The translations under genes and the position numbers were made by a program. Under the pieces are notes generated by a model, which was given only the letters and a program-made list of their open reading frames with translations, was not told the origin of the DNA and searched no databases. From Gnetum montanum (taxonomy: Eukaryota; Streptophyta; Gnetopsida; Gnetales; Gnetaceae): DNA of 64,000 bases. The stretch is from assembly GCA_015680685.1 (NCBI GenBank), contig MNCI01011140.1:67307-131306 (forward strand), given 5' to 3'. Every line of letters begins with the position of its first letter. Positions within the stretch are counted from its first letter, which is position 1. Positions 1-12,049 of the stretch are shown in pieces.

Positions 1-266
1 GCAATCTAGGCGTTGGCAGTAGCAAGACTCTTCTCTCTTCTTCTCTTCTCTTCTCTCTCCTCTTTTCTCTCAGCTGCCAAATGTGGCCTAATTTCTTTGT
101 AATAAGGTGTTCACCCTTGTTGTCATGAACACCAATTTTGTCAAGTCTTGTAATAATGATCCATTCACATGGCATTCCATTAGTTCCATTCCCCTCAATA
201 ATTCCATACCTACCTGATATCATTGTAAGGAACTCGAGGATGAGTTTTCATTCAGTCATGGGGGTA
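1..266 (+). mobile_element. Interior 3' tail of truncated family-A element A-0
   Basis: This is the last internal stretch of a family-A LTR retrotransposon that enters from the left edge. It has the same layout as the segment before the 3' LTR in A-1 and A-3: a degenerate ORF2 tail, then an actcgaggatgagttttcattcag block, then the polypurine tract at 251-266 abutting the LTR. Positions 28-77 are a CT-only low-complexity run not seen in the other copies. No open frame is left. Confidence 0.7.
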
Positions 267-1206
267 TGATGAGACACGATTCACATGTGCCGCGATATTG
301 CATATGCGATATCACATCGTCCCCTGCGATATCGCGTACGTGATATCGCGGTCCGTCGCCAAATCTATAAATAAGAGGCGTCACTCCCCTCATTTCACAT
401 CCTAGGCGTAAAGTAGCGAAGCTCTGGCGAATTGATCACCCCAGAGATAGAATATTTTGCATGTGCCTGCAGTAGGAGTCCCCCAAGTGAACGGTTCTTT
501 ATTTGAGCAGCTTTGTACTTGAACGCAAGTTGTGTAAGGAAATAAAGACGAGCTTTGTGGATAAACCTTGCAGTACATGGATAGGTTTATTTAATGTTAT
601 TTATTGCTTTCCTAGTAACGTGGCATGAGTATGACTTGGTTATGAGCATTGATGAATGTGCACGGCTAGCCAAGGAATCAGCTACTCATCACGATTAGAT
701 TCTCTCACCCTTATCTCCTAGAACGTGGGATGAGTACGACTTGATTACGAGCATCTGCAGATGTGTATGGCTAGTCAAGGAATTGGTTGCTTGTCACACT
801 TAGATTAGTTAGGTGCCTCAGTATGACCGCTTCGAGCACGTGCGTTACGTGTGGTAATCCCAGTAACGATTAGCGTTTGGTAGCCATAGTTGCACAGTTC
901 AGGGTGTGTACGACAAGTGGGAACGGATGCTGATGCTAGGACTTAGTGTTGTAGTTAGAGTTAGTTTTAGTCTCTCAACCCTTCACCCCTTAGCATAGGA
1001 GATAAACTAGAAAAGATCAAAAAAATCATATATCTCGGACTTAACCATACACCGTGACAACAACAAGTAAGTCTGGGAAGACAACGATTAATTAACCCCA
1101 AGTGTTCCTTGCGGCGTTTAGGCATTTAGTCTACGGAGTTCGACCGGATCGCGCGTGCTACGCTCGTTTCGTATGGTTGAGTGTAGGGGTACCTCGCGAC
1201 TCATCA
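267..1206 (+). repeat. 3' LTR of family-A element A-0
   Basis: A 940-bp LTR starting TGATGAG and ending CTCATCA, directly after a polypurine tract, so it is the 3' LTR of a plus-strand element. U3 (283-350) holds GATATC-centred palindromic modules, followed by a TATA box (tataaata, 366-373). The rest matches the other family-A LTRs, including the terminal block with ggggtacctcgc before the end. The body of the element lies outside the window, so no target duplication can be checked. Confidence 0.85.
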
Positions 1207-3818
1207 TCTATAATGATCCCTTCCTTTTTTATCTTTATTTTTATTAACTTGATTATCATCATTGGAACTTAAGTAAATGAAAACATTTAAAATTAAGCCC
1301 CTTTAAATATTACTTTCATTTTATCAATGAGAATGGAATAGAGGTACAATATCATGGGGAAAAGAAATATCAGACTTGATCCTTAGCATATGGTTTAAGC
1401 AATGAAACATATAAGAGGACAACAATGATCATAAGTGTTTATCCAATTTTTTTTGCAAATATATATTGTTCTTTTGCCTCTATTACTTATTCCAACATTG
1501 TTTGCATGCATTGTCACATAAGAAGGGTCAATGCTCTTTAAATAGCGAGATCCAACATGTTGTGCCTTGGAAGGCACGATTGGAATTAGCTACCATAGTT
1601 GCAACAAATTTTTGGTATACATCAACTAATCGTCAAAGGGCACTCTTACAAGCCAAGCCTCCTAGGTATCCAATGTAATGTTAAGTTTACCATTAGTTGA
1701 CTACCCATGATAGCAAAATCCTAAGACTTCCAAGGATACTATCCCAATCCTAGAGAAGGATGTTAGACCTCAAAAAATGAATAATAATTATTAAAAAAAT
1801 TCATAGTGCATCAATAATCAAAGAGAAAATCTAAAGAAAAAGCTTAATGGTTTTAGGAATGCTTTTTTAGATTTTCATCATTGTAAATAATTCTAAAAGC
1901 CTCTCCTCTGGGGTAGCAAAAGGATTAGGCCTTGCCCTTATTCAGAAGCATCTTCACAGGTTTTCACTTCTTATTGAAGGATTTCTTATAAATAGAAGGA
2001 GAAAAATCTCTCTAAAGAAAAAAGAATACATCAATCAAAGATAAAGAACAAATAGAAACAAAAGTTGAAAGCTTTTCACATTGAGCCTTTAAAATAAAAA
2101 GTAATTAATACTATTGATAATAAATTAATTGTTCAACTTTCACTGGGATATTTTTTTGCTTGAATGTAATAACAATAGCCTAGCCTACTTGCAATCTTCT
2201 TGATGTTAGACATCTTTAATCAACATCACAAGTTAATTTTCAAGGGTAGTATGAAATAATTATGTTGGCAAGTAACATTGATAAGATTATAGCATCTTGT
2301 GATCTAAACAAAAATATCACTAAAGCCTAGATTTAATAATAGGGTTCACATAATCTTCTCTAATACATTTTCCAACTAGGTAACCTGCTAATTACTATTC
2401 TAATATCTAAGCCCATCCTCCTCTTAGACTAACTAGATCATCTAGGAGTATCCATAGGTAACTAGGTTTGATTTTTTTTAAAGGATTGAGCGTGCTTTAG
2501 AAACTTGCAAGGACTACATGCCCATGCCAGCTTCTAAGGCACCTGAATCAACATTACGTGTGTCCTATACTACATTGAGATTATTTACTATTAATTTGGT
2601 ACTTATTCTTGTACATGTTTCATAGACTCATACATGTCCTATACCATGTTGAGATTATTGATGGTTGTTGTTGTGACCTACTTGCATATTTTGTAGCTTC
2701 TCCAATGGCTACTAGGATTGACTCTAATAGTGTAAGAACTTAGAAAAACAACTAGAGATCATGTTAATATTAGATTTGTAGGGGAATCATGAACAAAAGA
2801 AAAAATCTACTACCTTTTCAAACCAACAAGGTAGTCTTCTCAAACGGACAAGCCTCTTAAGATCCCAATCACAAGGTGCCACCAAGCATAGGATAGAAAA
2901 AACATGAATGAAAAATAATATGTAAGGGTTACCTTAAGATTATCTTATATAGATAAAGTTATATTTTTTAGATACAAGGATTCGAGAAGGTTCCTACTCA
3001 AGATTCATCAATTAACCTTCATCATATATTCAATGAGAATGGATAACATCATCATATGTAAGGCCCTCATCTAGTTATATTCTTGTTATAAGAGACAATA
3101 AGATTAGTAGATACGAATAAAATGCATAATATAAATAGAATAATATAAATTAAAAATTACATGTTAATTCACAATGCAAAGAAAGTTAAATAATTAAAAA
3201 AATGCATTTATAAGGTCTTATACCATACCAAACCATTTACAAAGTCTTAAGCCAAGTATGAAATATTACTAAATAGTGAAAATTACAGAAGTTAAAATGT
3301 AAAGTCTTATGTCAAAAATCATCACAAAGAAGTAAGACTCATAAAAAGCAAGTCACATTATCAAAATATCATACTAGTTATACTAATAATGAATAAATAA
3401 TAAGATGAGTATGAGATCACACTTATAATATTGTAGCTAAGATATTGTATGCTTTCATATGATATTCTAGATGCAAAGTATTTGGGGTTGGTGATGCCTA
3501 TAAATACTAGTCGACCATTGCATTTAATGCATAGTTTTGATTTACAAGTAGCTATACTATTTTAGTTTGTTTTTGGGACTTTAGTGTTAGCTCATAAGTT
3601 TCTGCATTGTGATTTGAAGCAGTTGTATGATGTGAAGTAGAATATACCTAAACATATTCCATGGCCAAAAATAAAGATCAATATTCTTTTTGATCATTGT
3701 AGCATATCACTTAGCATAGATTTTACTTTTCATTGTTATTTATTTTTTGAATATCATTTACATTTCCATTTTCATTTATATTTTTAATGTGAATTAGTAA
3801 CTCAATGGAATAAGTATG
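1207..3818. other. Unassigned AT-rich spacer
   Basis: About 2.6 kb of AT-rich sequence between A-0 and A-1. No frame longer than about 70 codons and no retrotransposon motif was recognised on either strand. A TATA-like string lies near 3500 (tataaatactag). It could be the decayed continuation of element F, whose gag resumes right of A-1, but nothing diagnostic supports that. Confidence 0.4.
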
Positions 3819-3823
3819 ACTAG
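3819..3823. repeat. Target-site duplication of A-1, left copy (ACTAG)
   Basis: ACTAG directly precedes the 5' LTR and is repeated exactly at 12897-12901 after the 3' LTR. A 5-bp duplication is usual for plant LTR retrotransposons and proves that 3824-12896 inserted as one unit. Confidence 0.9.
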
Positions 3824-4669
3824 TGATGAATGGTGGTTTGCCAGGCCCCGATATCGGGTATGCGATATTGTAGCCTGGATATGATATTGTATACATGATA
3901 TCATGATTCTTGTGTTAGCCTATAAATATAGCGCTTAGGTGCATGGGATGATATCATATATTTTTTTTGGTCATTAGGAGTCTAGACTCTTTTTGTTAGT
4001 TTTCAGATCTTTTCCCAAGTGCATGCTCATAGTGTGATGCTTGTAATTGTATGGAACCTTTGTTTGAGTGTGACGTACTTTGACATGCACACAATTGACA
4101 ATAAAGATTGAGATTACTCCATCATTGCAACATTCACTTAGTTTATAATTATTTAATTGTTAATTATTTATTGTTGTTTTCTTAGTTAATATTTCTTTTA
4201 TCATCATTTACTATTCTTATTGTTAATGCTTAATGAGTACATCTTAATCATGAACATTTAAGTGTAACTACGTGGTAACCCAATCCCATATCAAGTAGTG
4301 TTTCAAGTGATGTGCACTTGGCAATCCCATAAGTAGTACACAAAGTCCAAGATGTGCATGGATGATTAAGGACGTATGCTCATCACACTTAGCTAGCTTT
4401 GATTTTATTTCCTATTGCTTATTATGTTAATCAAGTTATTTCTCATTGTCCTTAGGAGTAGTGTAGTAGTAGAACCCACATCATACACCTCACTCTGGAC
4501 TAAACCATATGTGACAAAGCAAATACTAGTCCAGGTGGGAAGACAATGAACTATGATCAACATATAACTATCTAGATGCCACAACTAGTCCGTCCACGGA
4601 GTTCAACTGGATCACACGTACACACTTGTATTTGTATGGTTGAGCGTAGGGGTACCTCGCTACTCATCA
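3824..4669 (+). repeat. 5' LTR of A-1
   Basis: 846 bp, TGATGAA...CTCATCA. U3 carries GATATC-type modules at about 3848-3905 and a TATA box (tataaata) at 3921-3928. The final block ends in ggggtacctcgctactcatca. Its U3 differs clearly from the A-2/A-3 type, so A-1 belongs to a separate subfamily. Confidence 0.9.
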
Positions 4670-4670
4670 T

Positions 4671-4688
4671 TGGCACTGTTGCTGGGGA
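4671..4688 (+). promoter_or_regulatory. Primer binding site, tRNA-Asp type
   Basis: One base after the 5' LTR, TGGCACTGTTGCTGGGGA matches 15 of 18 bases of the sequence complementary to the 3' end of plant tRNA-Asp (TGGCGCCGTTGCCGGGGA). All three mismatches are transitions, as expected from decay of methylated cytosines. tRNA-Asp is the usual primer of Athila-type elements. Confidence 0.8.
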
Positions 4689-4809
4689 TGGTGCTAGTTA
4701 TCTAGATTAGTTATATCATATAAGATCACTGTAACAAGGTATTGACGAGATATCTTTTAGACAAAAGAAATTAAATTCAATTCAATTGAGTCACACAAAA
4801 TTCACGACA

Positions 4810-7179
4810 ATGTCTCTCTCACAGGATAATGATAATGCAACATCTAGCAAGGTGATTCATTAGAGAACCAATGCGATTTATGATGAAGAATAAGTTTGAA
4901 GTACTCAATCTTATGCAAGAGTTACATATGTTCATAGACACCCCAACGATACTCAAGGACTCTTATCATCCAAATTAGACACCTTGAGTGAGGATAGGAC
5001 ATCTCCTAGAACTAGGAGGCCCATAAGGCCTAGGACCTTCTTATTGGTTAGCGAGACTATTTTGGGGGATGATTGGGAGACTTACAAAAGTTGTGATGAG
5101 TTTTTCAGTTCTCTCTCTTCCTCTTCTCTTTTAATGTTAGGTCATGACATGGATGACTATCCCTTAAGGGGTCGACGTAGAAGTAAAAATCGAACCCACA
5201 AGGAAAATCAAGAACACCAACATGAACATAGATAACATCGTCCCAACTCACAAACTCACAACCTACTTAGCGACAATGAACCCCTACTTGCCCCTAAGAG
5301 CCTAATGCACATAGCATAGGTCATTCAGATATTCCATAGGCATCTTAAGGAAAGCCGTCTACCCAGGCTTGATTTAAAAAACTTTCCTAAGTTCTCAGGA
5401 GGCTATGATTTATATCTACAACATCATTTACAAGCCTTTCATGATGCCTGTGTATGGAATAACATTGAAAATGGGTGGAAAAGACTTAAGCACTTTCCTA
5501 TGACACTCGTGGCCTAAGAAAAAGTATGGTATAGGTCCTTAAAACCAAATTTGATTCGCTGCTGGCCTACAATGATGAACCTCTTTAATGAAAGATATCA
5601 AACTTGTGGAAGAGTGTTGGCATTGAGGAGACAAATCCAAGAGTGGAAACAAGGACAACATGAACCCTTGGACATGGCCTTAGAAAGATATTACTAGCTA
5701 TTAAACAAATGCCCAGGCCACGGGTTCTCCAAGGAAAGGCTAATGTATCACATCATGGATGGGCTCTGTAATGAAACAAGGGAGATCCTAGGGATGTATG
5801 CCCTAGGTCAACTATATGAACTACGAACCCACCAATTCCAAGAGGTTATTAAGCAGGTAGTAAAAGAAGAAGGAGAAATAGCCAAATGGGAGAATGTTGA
5901 AAGATCTCAATAGGACCAAACTCTTAAAGTAACAAAGGTCCATAATCATGAAGAGGAGAAATCAACTCACCTCGAGGAGGTGGAACCATCCCCATCTGTG
6001 CCAATACTAAAATCACTAGATGAAATTTAGGCAAAAATCAATAATATGACAAAGTGGGTACATGAAAAATGCAGAGAATATGCAAACATTATCAGAGGTA
6101 AAACCACACAAGATCACTCTAACAACTAGAACAAATAGAGGATGCCAAACTTAGAAACAGGATAGAACACCATTTGACAATCTGAAAGAAGGGTTGAAGA
6201 AAACAAGGATAGGGACTCAACTACAAATCATAAGTATCAATGCAATGTTTGCCTATACGATCACCCTAAAGGCCAATGGCCAATATTGTGACATCTACAT
6301 AAGAATTGGGGAAGAATGCTACATATAGATTTCGTATAGAAGTACTGTGCTCAACTGTAGTGGCAAAAACCCTAGTTGTGGGGAAGACCATCATCAAATT
6401 GGCCTCACCCTTTGTATTACCTGAAATCAAGTATTTATTATGTTCAACACCTTGTTTCTCCAATAGGATCAACATTCTCTGCTTCACCTCATCGTTACCA
6501 TTCTTCCAAGTATCATCAACCAATGGTTCCTCCTATGGGATCACCACCCCATGTTCCTTACACTTCTCCTTATTCTCAATATTTCCATCCTTCACCTCCT
6601 TCTACATCGCCACTAGTAGTATAAGAAGGTTTGGTACCATAGTCCCAACCAAGGAACATTACTTGTGCTACTATAGTTAACAATAGTGGGAGTCCTCCAT
6701 AACATTGTAAGTATTCTTTCTTTAGGCATGGCCGTAGAAAGAGATAGCATAGCTTTGAAACACTTACACCCTTCAACTCAACACAAGCCTGACATGGTGA
6801 TGCACCTTTCTCTTTAAACTCAATGCCTCCTATTACCTTATCTAGGCCACCAATTAACACTCCAACAACCATGCAGCCCAATGAATATAACAACGTGAGG
6901 AGACATATCAATCCTTGCATAACATCTTATGGTCATCGGTGGCATAGTGGGTTATCTTCTTATCACATGACCACATCTTATAATTTGCCCTACTATGCCT
7001 ACTTTATTCAAGTGTGTGAACCCTAATTTGGGTACATTCTTGCCACCACACCAAAAGATGCCCTGTGGTTTGGATATGATCGAACCCTAATATTTCCAAC
7101 ATGCATGGATCCAAAATTTCCATTTATTAATTCTTACCATGATCAAAGGTTTAGTCATGGGGGATACCCCCCATTCTAA
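4810..7179 (+). pseudogene. gag: gag of A-1, decayed
   Basis: About 790 codons from ATG 4810 to TAA 7177-7179, broken by many stops and some frameshifts. The order is a variable N-terminus, a Retrotrans_gag-type core near 5380-5900 (VWYRSLKP, EPLDMALERYY, GHGF, HIMDG and ETREILGMY are readable), a charged helical linker, a zinc knuckle of CX2CX3HX4C spacing near 6240-6290 (CNVCLYDHPKGQ, last Cys changed to Trp), and a Pro/Ser/Tyr-rich tail ending in GGYPPF. That knuckle spacing is typical of Athila/Tat gag. Capsid role is inferred from homology. Confidence 0.8.
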
Positions 7180-8570
7180 CAAGTAGAATTAGTAAATATT
7201 TTTTTTCCTTTTCTTTGGTTTTACAATTTTTTGTTTTCTAATTCTTCATTTTTTAATTTACCATTTTATCTTTTTGTGAGGGTAATCTCATCTGTGAATA
7301 AAATACTCATGTGACCTATTGGTTGAGGTGTTGTTCTATGTCATTGAGTCACAAGTGACTAGTTGTTTGGACAGTGAGCCCACAACATCGATCCACCCAT
7401 TCTATTAATAAGAGGTTCTACTCTAGGTATGATTAAATTCTTGTTATTATTAAAAATTAAAGTAACATTGTACTCATAATTCCTAGAGAGAAAAGTGATG
7501 GACTAAGAGGGAGTGGTAAGGGTGTGACATCAAGTGGACTTGTGGATTCTCTTTGGTGACATTTGTATGTGCTATCATGTAGCTTGGTTGTACTAAGAGC
7601 CTTGTAGATCTAACAAACAATGGGAGTAAGAGTTGTAATAAAGGCACTCAATAAAGGAACTTAATGTTGTTCTAGAGGGTCCCGCTGGAAAGACATGCAT
7701 CCATGCTTGAAGGTTGGCAGCTTCTCTTGATCCTCGTTGGGAAAGACAAAGTCCAAAAGTAGCTAGAAGAAGAAAAAGAAAAGAAAGAAGAATAATAGAA
7801 AAGAAAAGATCAAGAAAAACATGTGCAAACTAATTCAAATTACTCCTCCCTTGTGTAAAATGCCAAGTGATTGTACACCTTGCTATCATAATGCTCTTAT
7901 GATTGTCTATCATCAGGATGAAACAATGTGATGTCATTGATCGAAGGTATGGACTTGGTTTTGATCTTGGAGCAACATGCTAATGATACTTTAATAACAC
8001 ACAACACCTAGGATTGATTGTGCCTAGGGAAAGTTACCTCACGTCCTGATCTCTCCAATCCCTTCTACAATGTGTCTCATCTCATGGTCCAGGTACTTCT
8101 AACTTGTGTCTTGTGTGGCATAGAATTCAAACCTTATCGCGGTGGTAGTTAACATGTGTGTGTTTTGTTGCATAGGTGCAGATTGCATTTAACCCTTCTA
8201 GTGCCTACGGACATTTTAAGGTGTGATTATGTAAGGGAATGATAGGTTGGAACCTGCTTTGGGGAGGATCCACTTGTGTGACTTTTGTAATTTTTACTTG
8301 TTGCACACCACCACATCATTTTATACCCTCTAAGTATTACATTGTTAAATCTATTCTTTCCTTTGTCATTATTTCAACCAAATGTTCCTTAGAACCACTA
8401 CATGTCCTTTTTCCTCACCCTTTTCAAAGAACTTCATTGTATAATTCCACTTCATTACACTTTTGGTGCCTTAATGTCCATTTGAAATTACCCCAAACCT
8501 TTCAAATCTACCTCAAATCCTTCATTTTGAAAATTCATCAATTTTACTAAGTACCCTATTTTGGAGGGGA
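7180..8570 (+). other. Conserved non-coding middle of A-1
   Basis: About 1.4 kb between gag and the ORF2 promoter region. It lacks a credible frame but aligns by eye with 18366-19729 in A-2 (reverse) and 30792-32169 in A-3. Shared landmarks are the block with ttggttgaggtgt, a block with gtgacatcaagtgg, a purine-rich A tract (about 7758-7816 here) and the block with ggaacctgctttggggagg. Conservation without coding suggests structural or regulatory sequence. Confidence 0.65.
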
Positions 8571-8636
8571 TGTGATATCGGGTATGCACTATCATGTACG
8601 TGATATCGCATCCACAAAACCTTTATATATGGGGCC
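8571..8636 (+). promoter_or_regulatory. Candidate internal promoter of ORF2 in A-1
   Basis: Two GATATC modules (8571-8613, including GTACGTGATATCGC as in LTR U3) lie just upstream of a TATA-like string (8623-8630). A TATA-like box at the same relative place occurs in A-2 (18358-18365, minus) and A-3 (32170-32177), but only A-1 has the GATATC modules here. It sits 255 bp upstream of the candidate intron donor. Promoter activity is inferred. Confidence 0.4.
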
Positions 8637-8884
8637 CCCTATGCTTGTTGTAGTCATTTTCAATAGTTGATATGAGGGGAGTTGTTGAAATTTCCTTCCA
8701 TGATTTTTAGTGCTTTGAGAGTCTAACATTCAACTGTCAATATCTCACTCATTAACGCTCCAATTTCTCTTTCGATCATACCTACTTAAACCCAAAGTTT
8801 TTAACTCAGTCATGTGGGAGGGGTATGGTAGAATTTTTGAATAAATTTTTTGAAATTTGCTATTGCCTGAAGGATATCATAGGG

Positions 8885-9115
8885 GTAAGTACTATTAGAA
8901 AATGTTAAAAAACTCATGCCAAACTAATTTTATTTCTTCACCCAAATCATTTAAATTATTATTGGAGTCACTCGATCAAATTAGTTCCAACATTAAAATT
9001 TTTAGGGGAACTTCCTTGAAAAATTTCTAACTCTGAAATCACACTAAGTAAAGAATTCACATTTATTAAAGGCAATGAGTAAGGTATGAGATAACTGAAC
9101 TTCTTTAAATNTTAA
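8885..9115 (+). other. Candidate 5'-leader intron before ORF2 (A-1)
   Basis: A canonical donor GTAAGT stands at 8885. The matching interval in A-2 and A-3 is exactly 242 bp in each and ends in TTRCAG directly before the ORF2 ATG. In A-1 the acceptor end is eroded and contains one undetermined base (9111). The intron is called from comparison of copies. Confidence 0.45.
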
Positions 9116-11940
9116 ATGTCTGAGAAGAGACAAAGGTCAAGGACCTCATGTGGAGCATGCAGAACAGGAGGCATAATCATTCAACATCCATCAAGAAACC
9201 CTTATCATTGCACAATCCTATTAGCCAGAAGGTGGATAGGGTAGGGCACCTGAAAAAGGACAACATCTCACATTGTCTTTGAAATATGTTCAAGTCATTC
9301 ATGAAAGGTCCACATTCGCTACAGTTATTGTGGAACTTAATTTTGGGCCTTTTACAGAATTTTCCCCTGAACTAGTCAAGGATTAACTCAAGGGATCTCC
9401 ACTATGGCCTGTCCTCTCAGAAAGTGGAGAATGGTATTTGGGGAAAACCTATCAATTTTAGCATAATAAAGAGGAAGGCACCACTGTCGACATTGGTGGA
9501 ATATCAATTGATTTCCTCACAAAGGCCATTGGGAAAGTTTTGAATCTTTCAAATACAAGGCCTAAAGTTGCTCATTTGTCCACCTACTCTGATGCAGATG
9601 CAAAAAGAAAAAAAATGGATAAAGAGGGCATACAGTAAAGAAGACAAGCCATATGAAGAACTAACCCTTGAAGAGAGAATCTATTTTAAAATTAACACCT
9701 ATCACATTTTTCTAACGCAGGTGTTAAATAGGATTTTTACCTATGTGGCCAGAGGAAGTGTGATCCTGATGGGCAAGGTTGATGCTAATTTGCCCCATTT
9801 GTATTTAATAGAGATATTAAGGTGGTTTGAGGAATGAAAGACAAGAAATTTCACACTCTTTTTTCCCTGTCTAATCAAGAAGCTATGTTGGTGTGCTAGA
9901 AATTTGGGGTACACTAATGACATCCCTAGAAAAGCTCAAAATGCTTCATATGTTGAATTACTAAAGCCACCAGTACCAAGAAAAGATGTTGGTGAGACAC
10001 TCGAGTTCGAACAAGAATAGACGGTTTGGCCCACTACACCTCAAACTGCAGGGCCTAGCCAACTTCTAAACACAAGGCTCAACCAACAACAAGAAGTAGG
10101 GCCTAGCATGCAGCCCATGGGCTAGTAGGACCAACAACCACCACTACCGCCACAAGATTATCGACCATCGATGAGCTATCTTAGGGCCATCTCAGAAATG
10201 ATTAGTTGGGGAAGTAGGGATGAGGCCAATATTTTTAAGGTGATTGATGATGTCGTACAACCCATCATATCAATTGATGAGGTCTCAATACAAAAAGGAG
10301 GAGGGGAATCACATTGGTCAGAACATATTTCAGGAAATGCTACATCATTTCAAGTACAATTAGAAATTGGTAAGGGTGCCACAATGGTGATGATGCAACA
10401 CTAGGATGTAGCTGGAGTAGTAGAGGTGGTCACAAATCACATTAATGAATCATTCAACAACCCTGTTGTGTCACCGGTAGATTTCACAAGAGCACGTGAT
10501 GCTCAAGTTCTAACTAGCACCTCATTAACTCAAGCAAAACATGAGGATACTTTGGATTTCTTGCTACAAATAGGTTAAGTAATGACGTCCTTGTTTGACA
10601 TCCCCCAAGATGTCACAGTGGCATGATTAGATCTCATTTCCACTAAGGGAAAGCTGGTCATGGTTGAGGTTAGGGTTGAATACACAGAAGACGAGTTGAG
10701 GAGACTCTAGGAAAAGTTTGTTGTCCTACAAGCTAAATAGCAGGATCTATTTCAATTTTTTCTAGTCGATCAGCTAGAATTATTTAGGATAGAGTAGCTA
10801 AATAAATTACTAGTGGAGAATAAAAGGGTGGAAATGGAGAAGGAGAAGGTTTATTGGAATGCTTCAAAAGCATAGGCTTAGACATATGCACATGGAAAAG
10901 AACTCAAGGCCTTACAAGAAGAAAATAAACTCCTTGCTGTAGAAAATCTTCAGTTGATGACAGTTAAAAAATAGAAAAATGTTCTCAAGAAAAGTTTCTA
11001 GCAAATGTGAGAAAAACTAATAAGAGTCAACCAAGACATTAGTTACTTAGCTAGAGAGAGCAGAACCTTCTCAATGGAGGAGGTACACACCATCCGATAG
11101 AAGATGACCATTGAAATAAGCATGTGGTAAAATGAGGCTAAGTGACATGAAAAATTAAAATAACATTTTTGTAATCAAGTGGGGATGTATAAGGAGATCA
11201 TCAAAATAGAGATTTGTATGGCTAAGGACCACATTAACGTCTTCAATGCTCAACACACTAATTGGCAAGCCATACTAGACATTTATGCCTTCGTCCACCA
11301 AGTAAAATTAAAGAGCAAGGACTTGCAGATCTAGGATCTCATAGAATAAATGAAGTTGGAAAATCTACGGTATTCCAACTTGGCCATGTTAATAGTAGGG
11401 TGCCTAAGGAAGGAGGTAGAAAAATAGGTAGTTGCAACCTATGCCAAATATGAAATAGAGTTTGCTAAACACAAGAAGACATTGCAGAGATTGGAGGTAG
11501 CAAACTTTGAACTAAAGGTGGTAAAAGCTAGTTACCAAGGCCAATAGGATGTTGTAGCAGACTAGGCTCAATGGATTATTGATTATTAGGAATTTAGAGA
11601 TAAAGCTAGAGCCTACGGGAAGGAATATTGGCTGTTTGCGGTATGGTATGTCAAATCTAATTAGATGTTTCCATAAATTTTGTGTCCATGGGAGGTGCTG
11701 ACTCCATCAAACATTGGAACATCAGCATGGATGGCACATGATCCTGAAATAGAGGAGGAAAAAATTCAAGAACTCCTTCAAAAGTATCCATTTCAGAAGC
11801 CTGGAGCATAGGATAAGAGGAAAAAGCCCATGGAGGAGCCACTACCACTAGGAACCACATCAGTTTCAAACAATTTTGTATCTTGTATTTTGTGTTGGTG
11901 TCCCAATTTTGTTTTGTCTAGTCCCCACACTACGGCATGA
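9116..11940 (+). pseudogene. ORF2 of A-1: plant-transposon-type domain plus long coiled coil
   Basis: About 940 codons with many stops, the fullest copy here. The N-terminal part (to about 9940) reads like the plant-specific 'putative plant transposon protein' family seen in Athila-related elements: a segment with VDIGGISIDFLTKAIGKVLN, then KINTYHIF, and LFFPCLIKKLC. A Pro/Gln-rich linker follows, then from about 10640 a long Lys/Glu-rich region (NKLLVENKRVEMEKEK, KALQEENKLL) likely to form coiled coil. It ends just before the polypurine tract, the position of env-like genes in Athila. Function is unknown and the family assignment is from memory of its pattern. Confidence 0.55.
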
Positions 11941-12034
11941 AATAAACAATAGTCAATCCATAATCCCATACCTATCCACTGTGTAATCAAATGAACTTGT
12001 TCCTCATTTTTTTGACTCGAGGATAAATTTTTAT

Positions 12035-12049
12035 TCAGTCATAGGGGTA
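12035..12049 (+). promoter_or_regulatory. Polypurine tract of A-1
   Basis: TCAGTCATAGGGGTA directly abuts the 3' LTR. The undecayed family form is TCAGTCATGGGGGTA. It would prime plus-strand DNA synthesis. Confidence 0.8.

Noticed and set aside
6306-7026. Separate small genes in overlapping plus and minus frames
   Set aside because: All lie in the Pro/Ser-rich tail of A-1 gag and are frame shadows of it.
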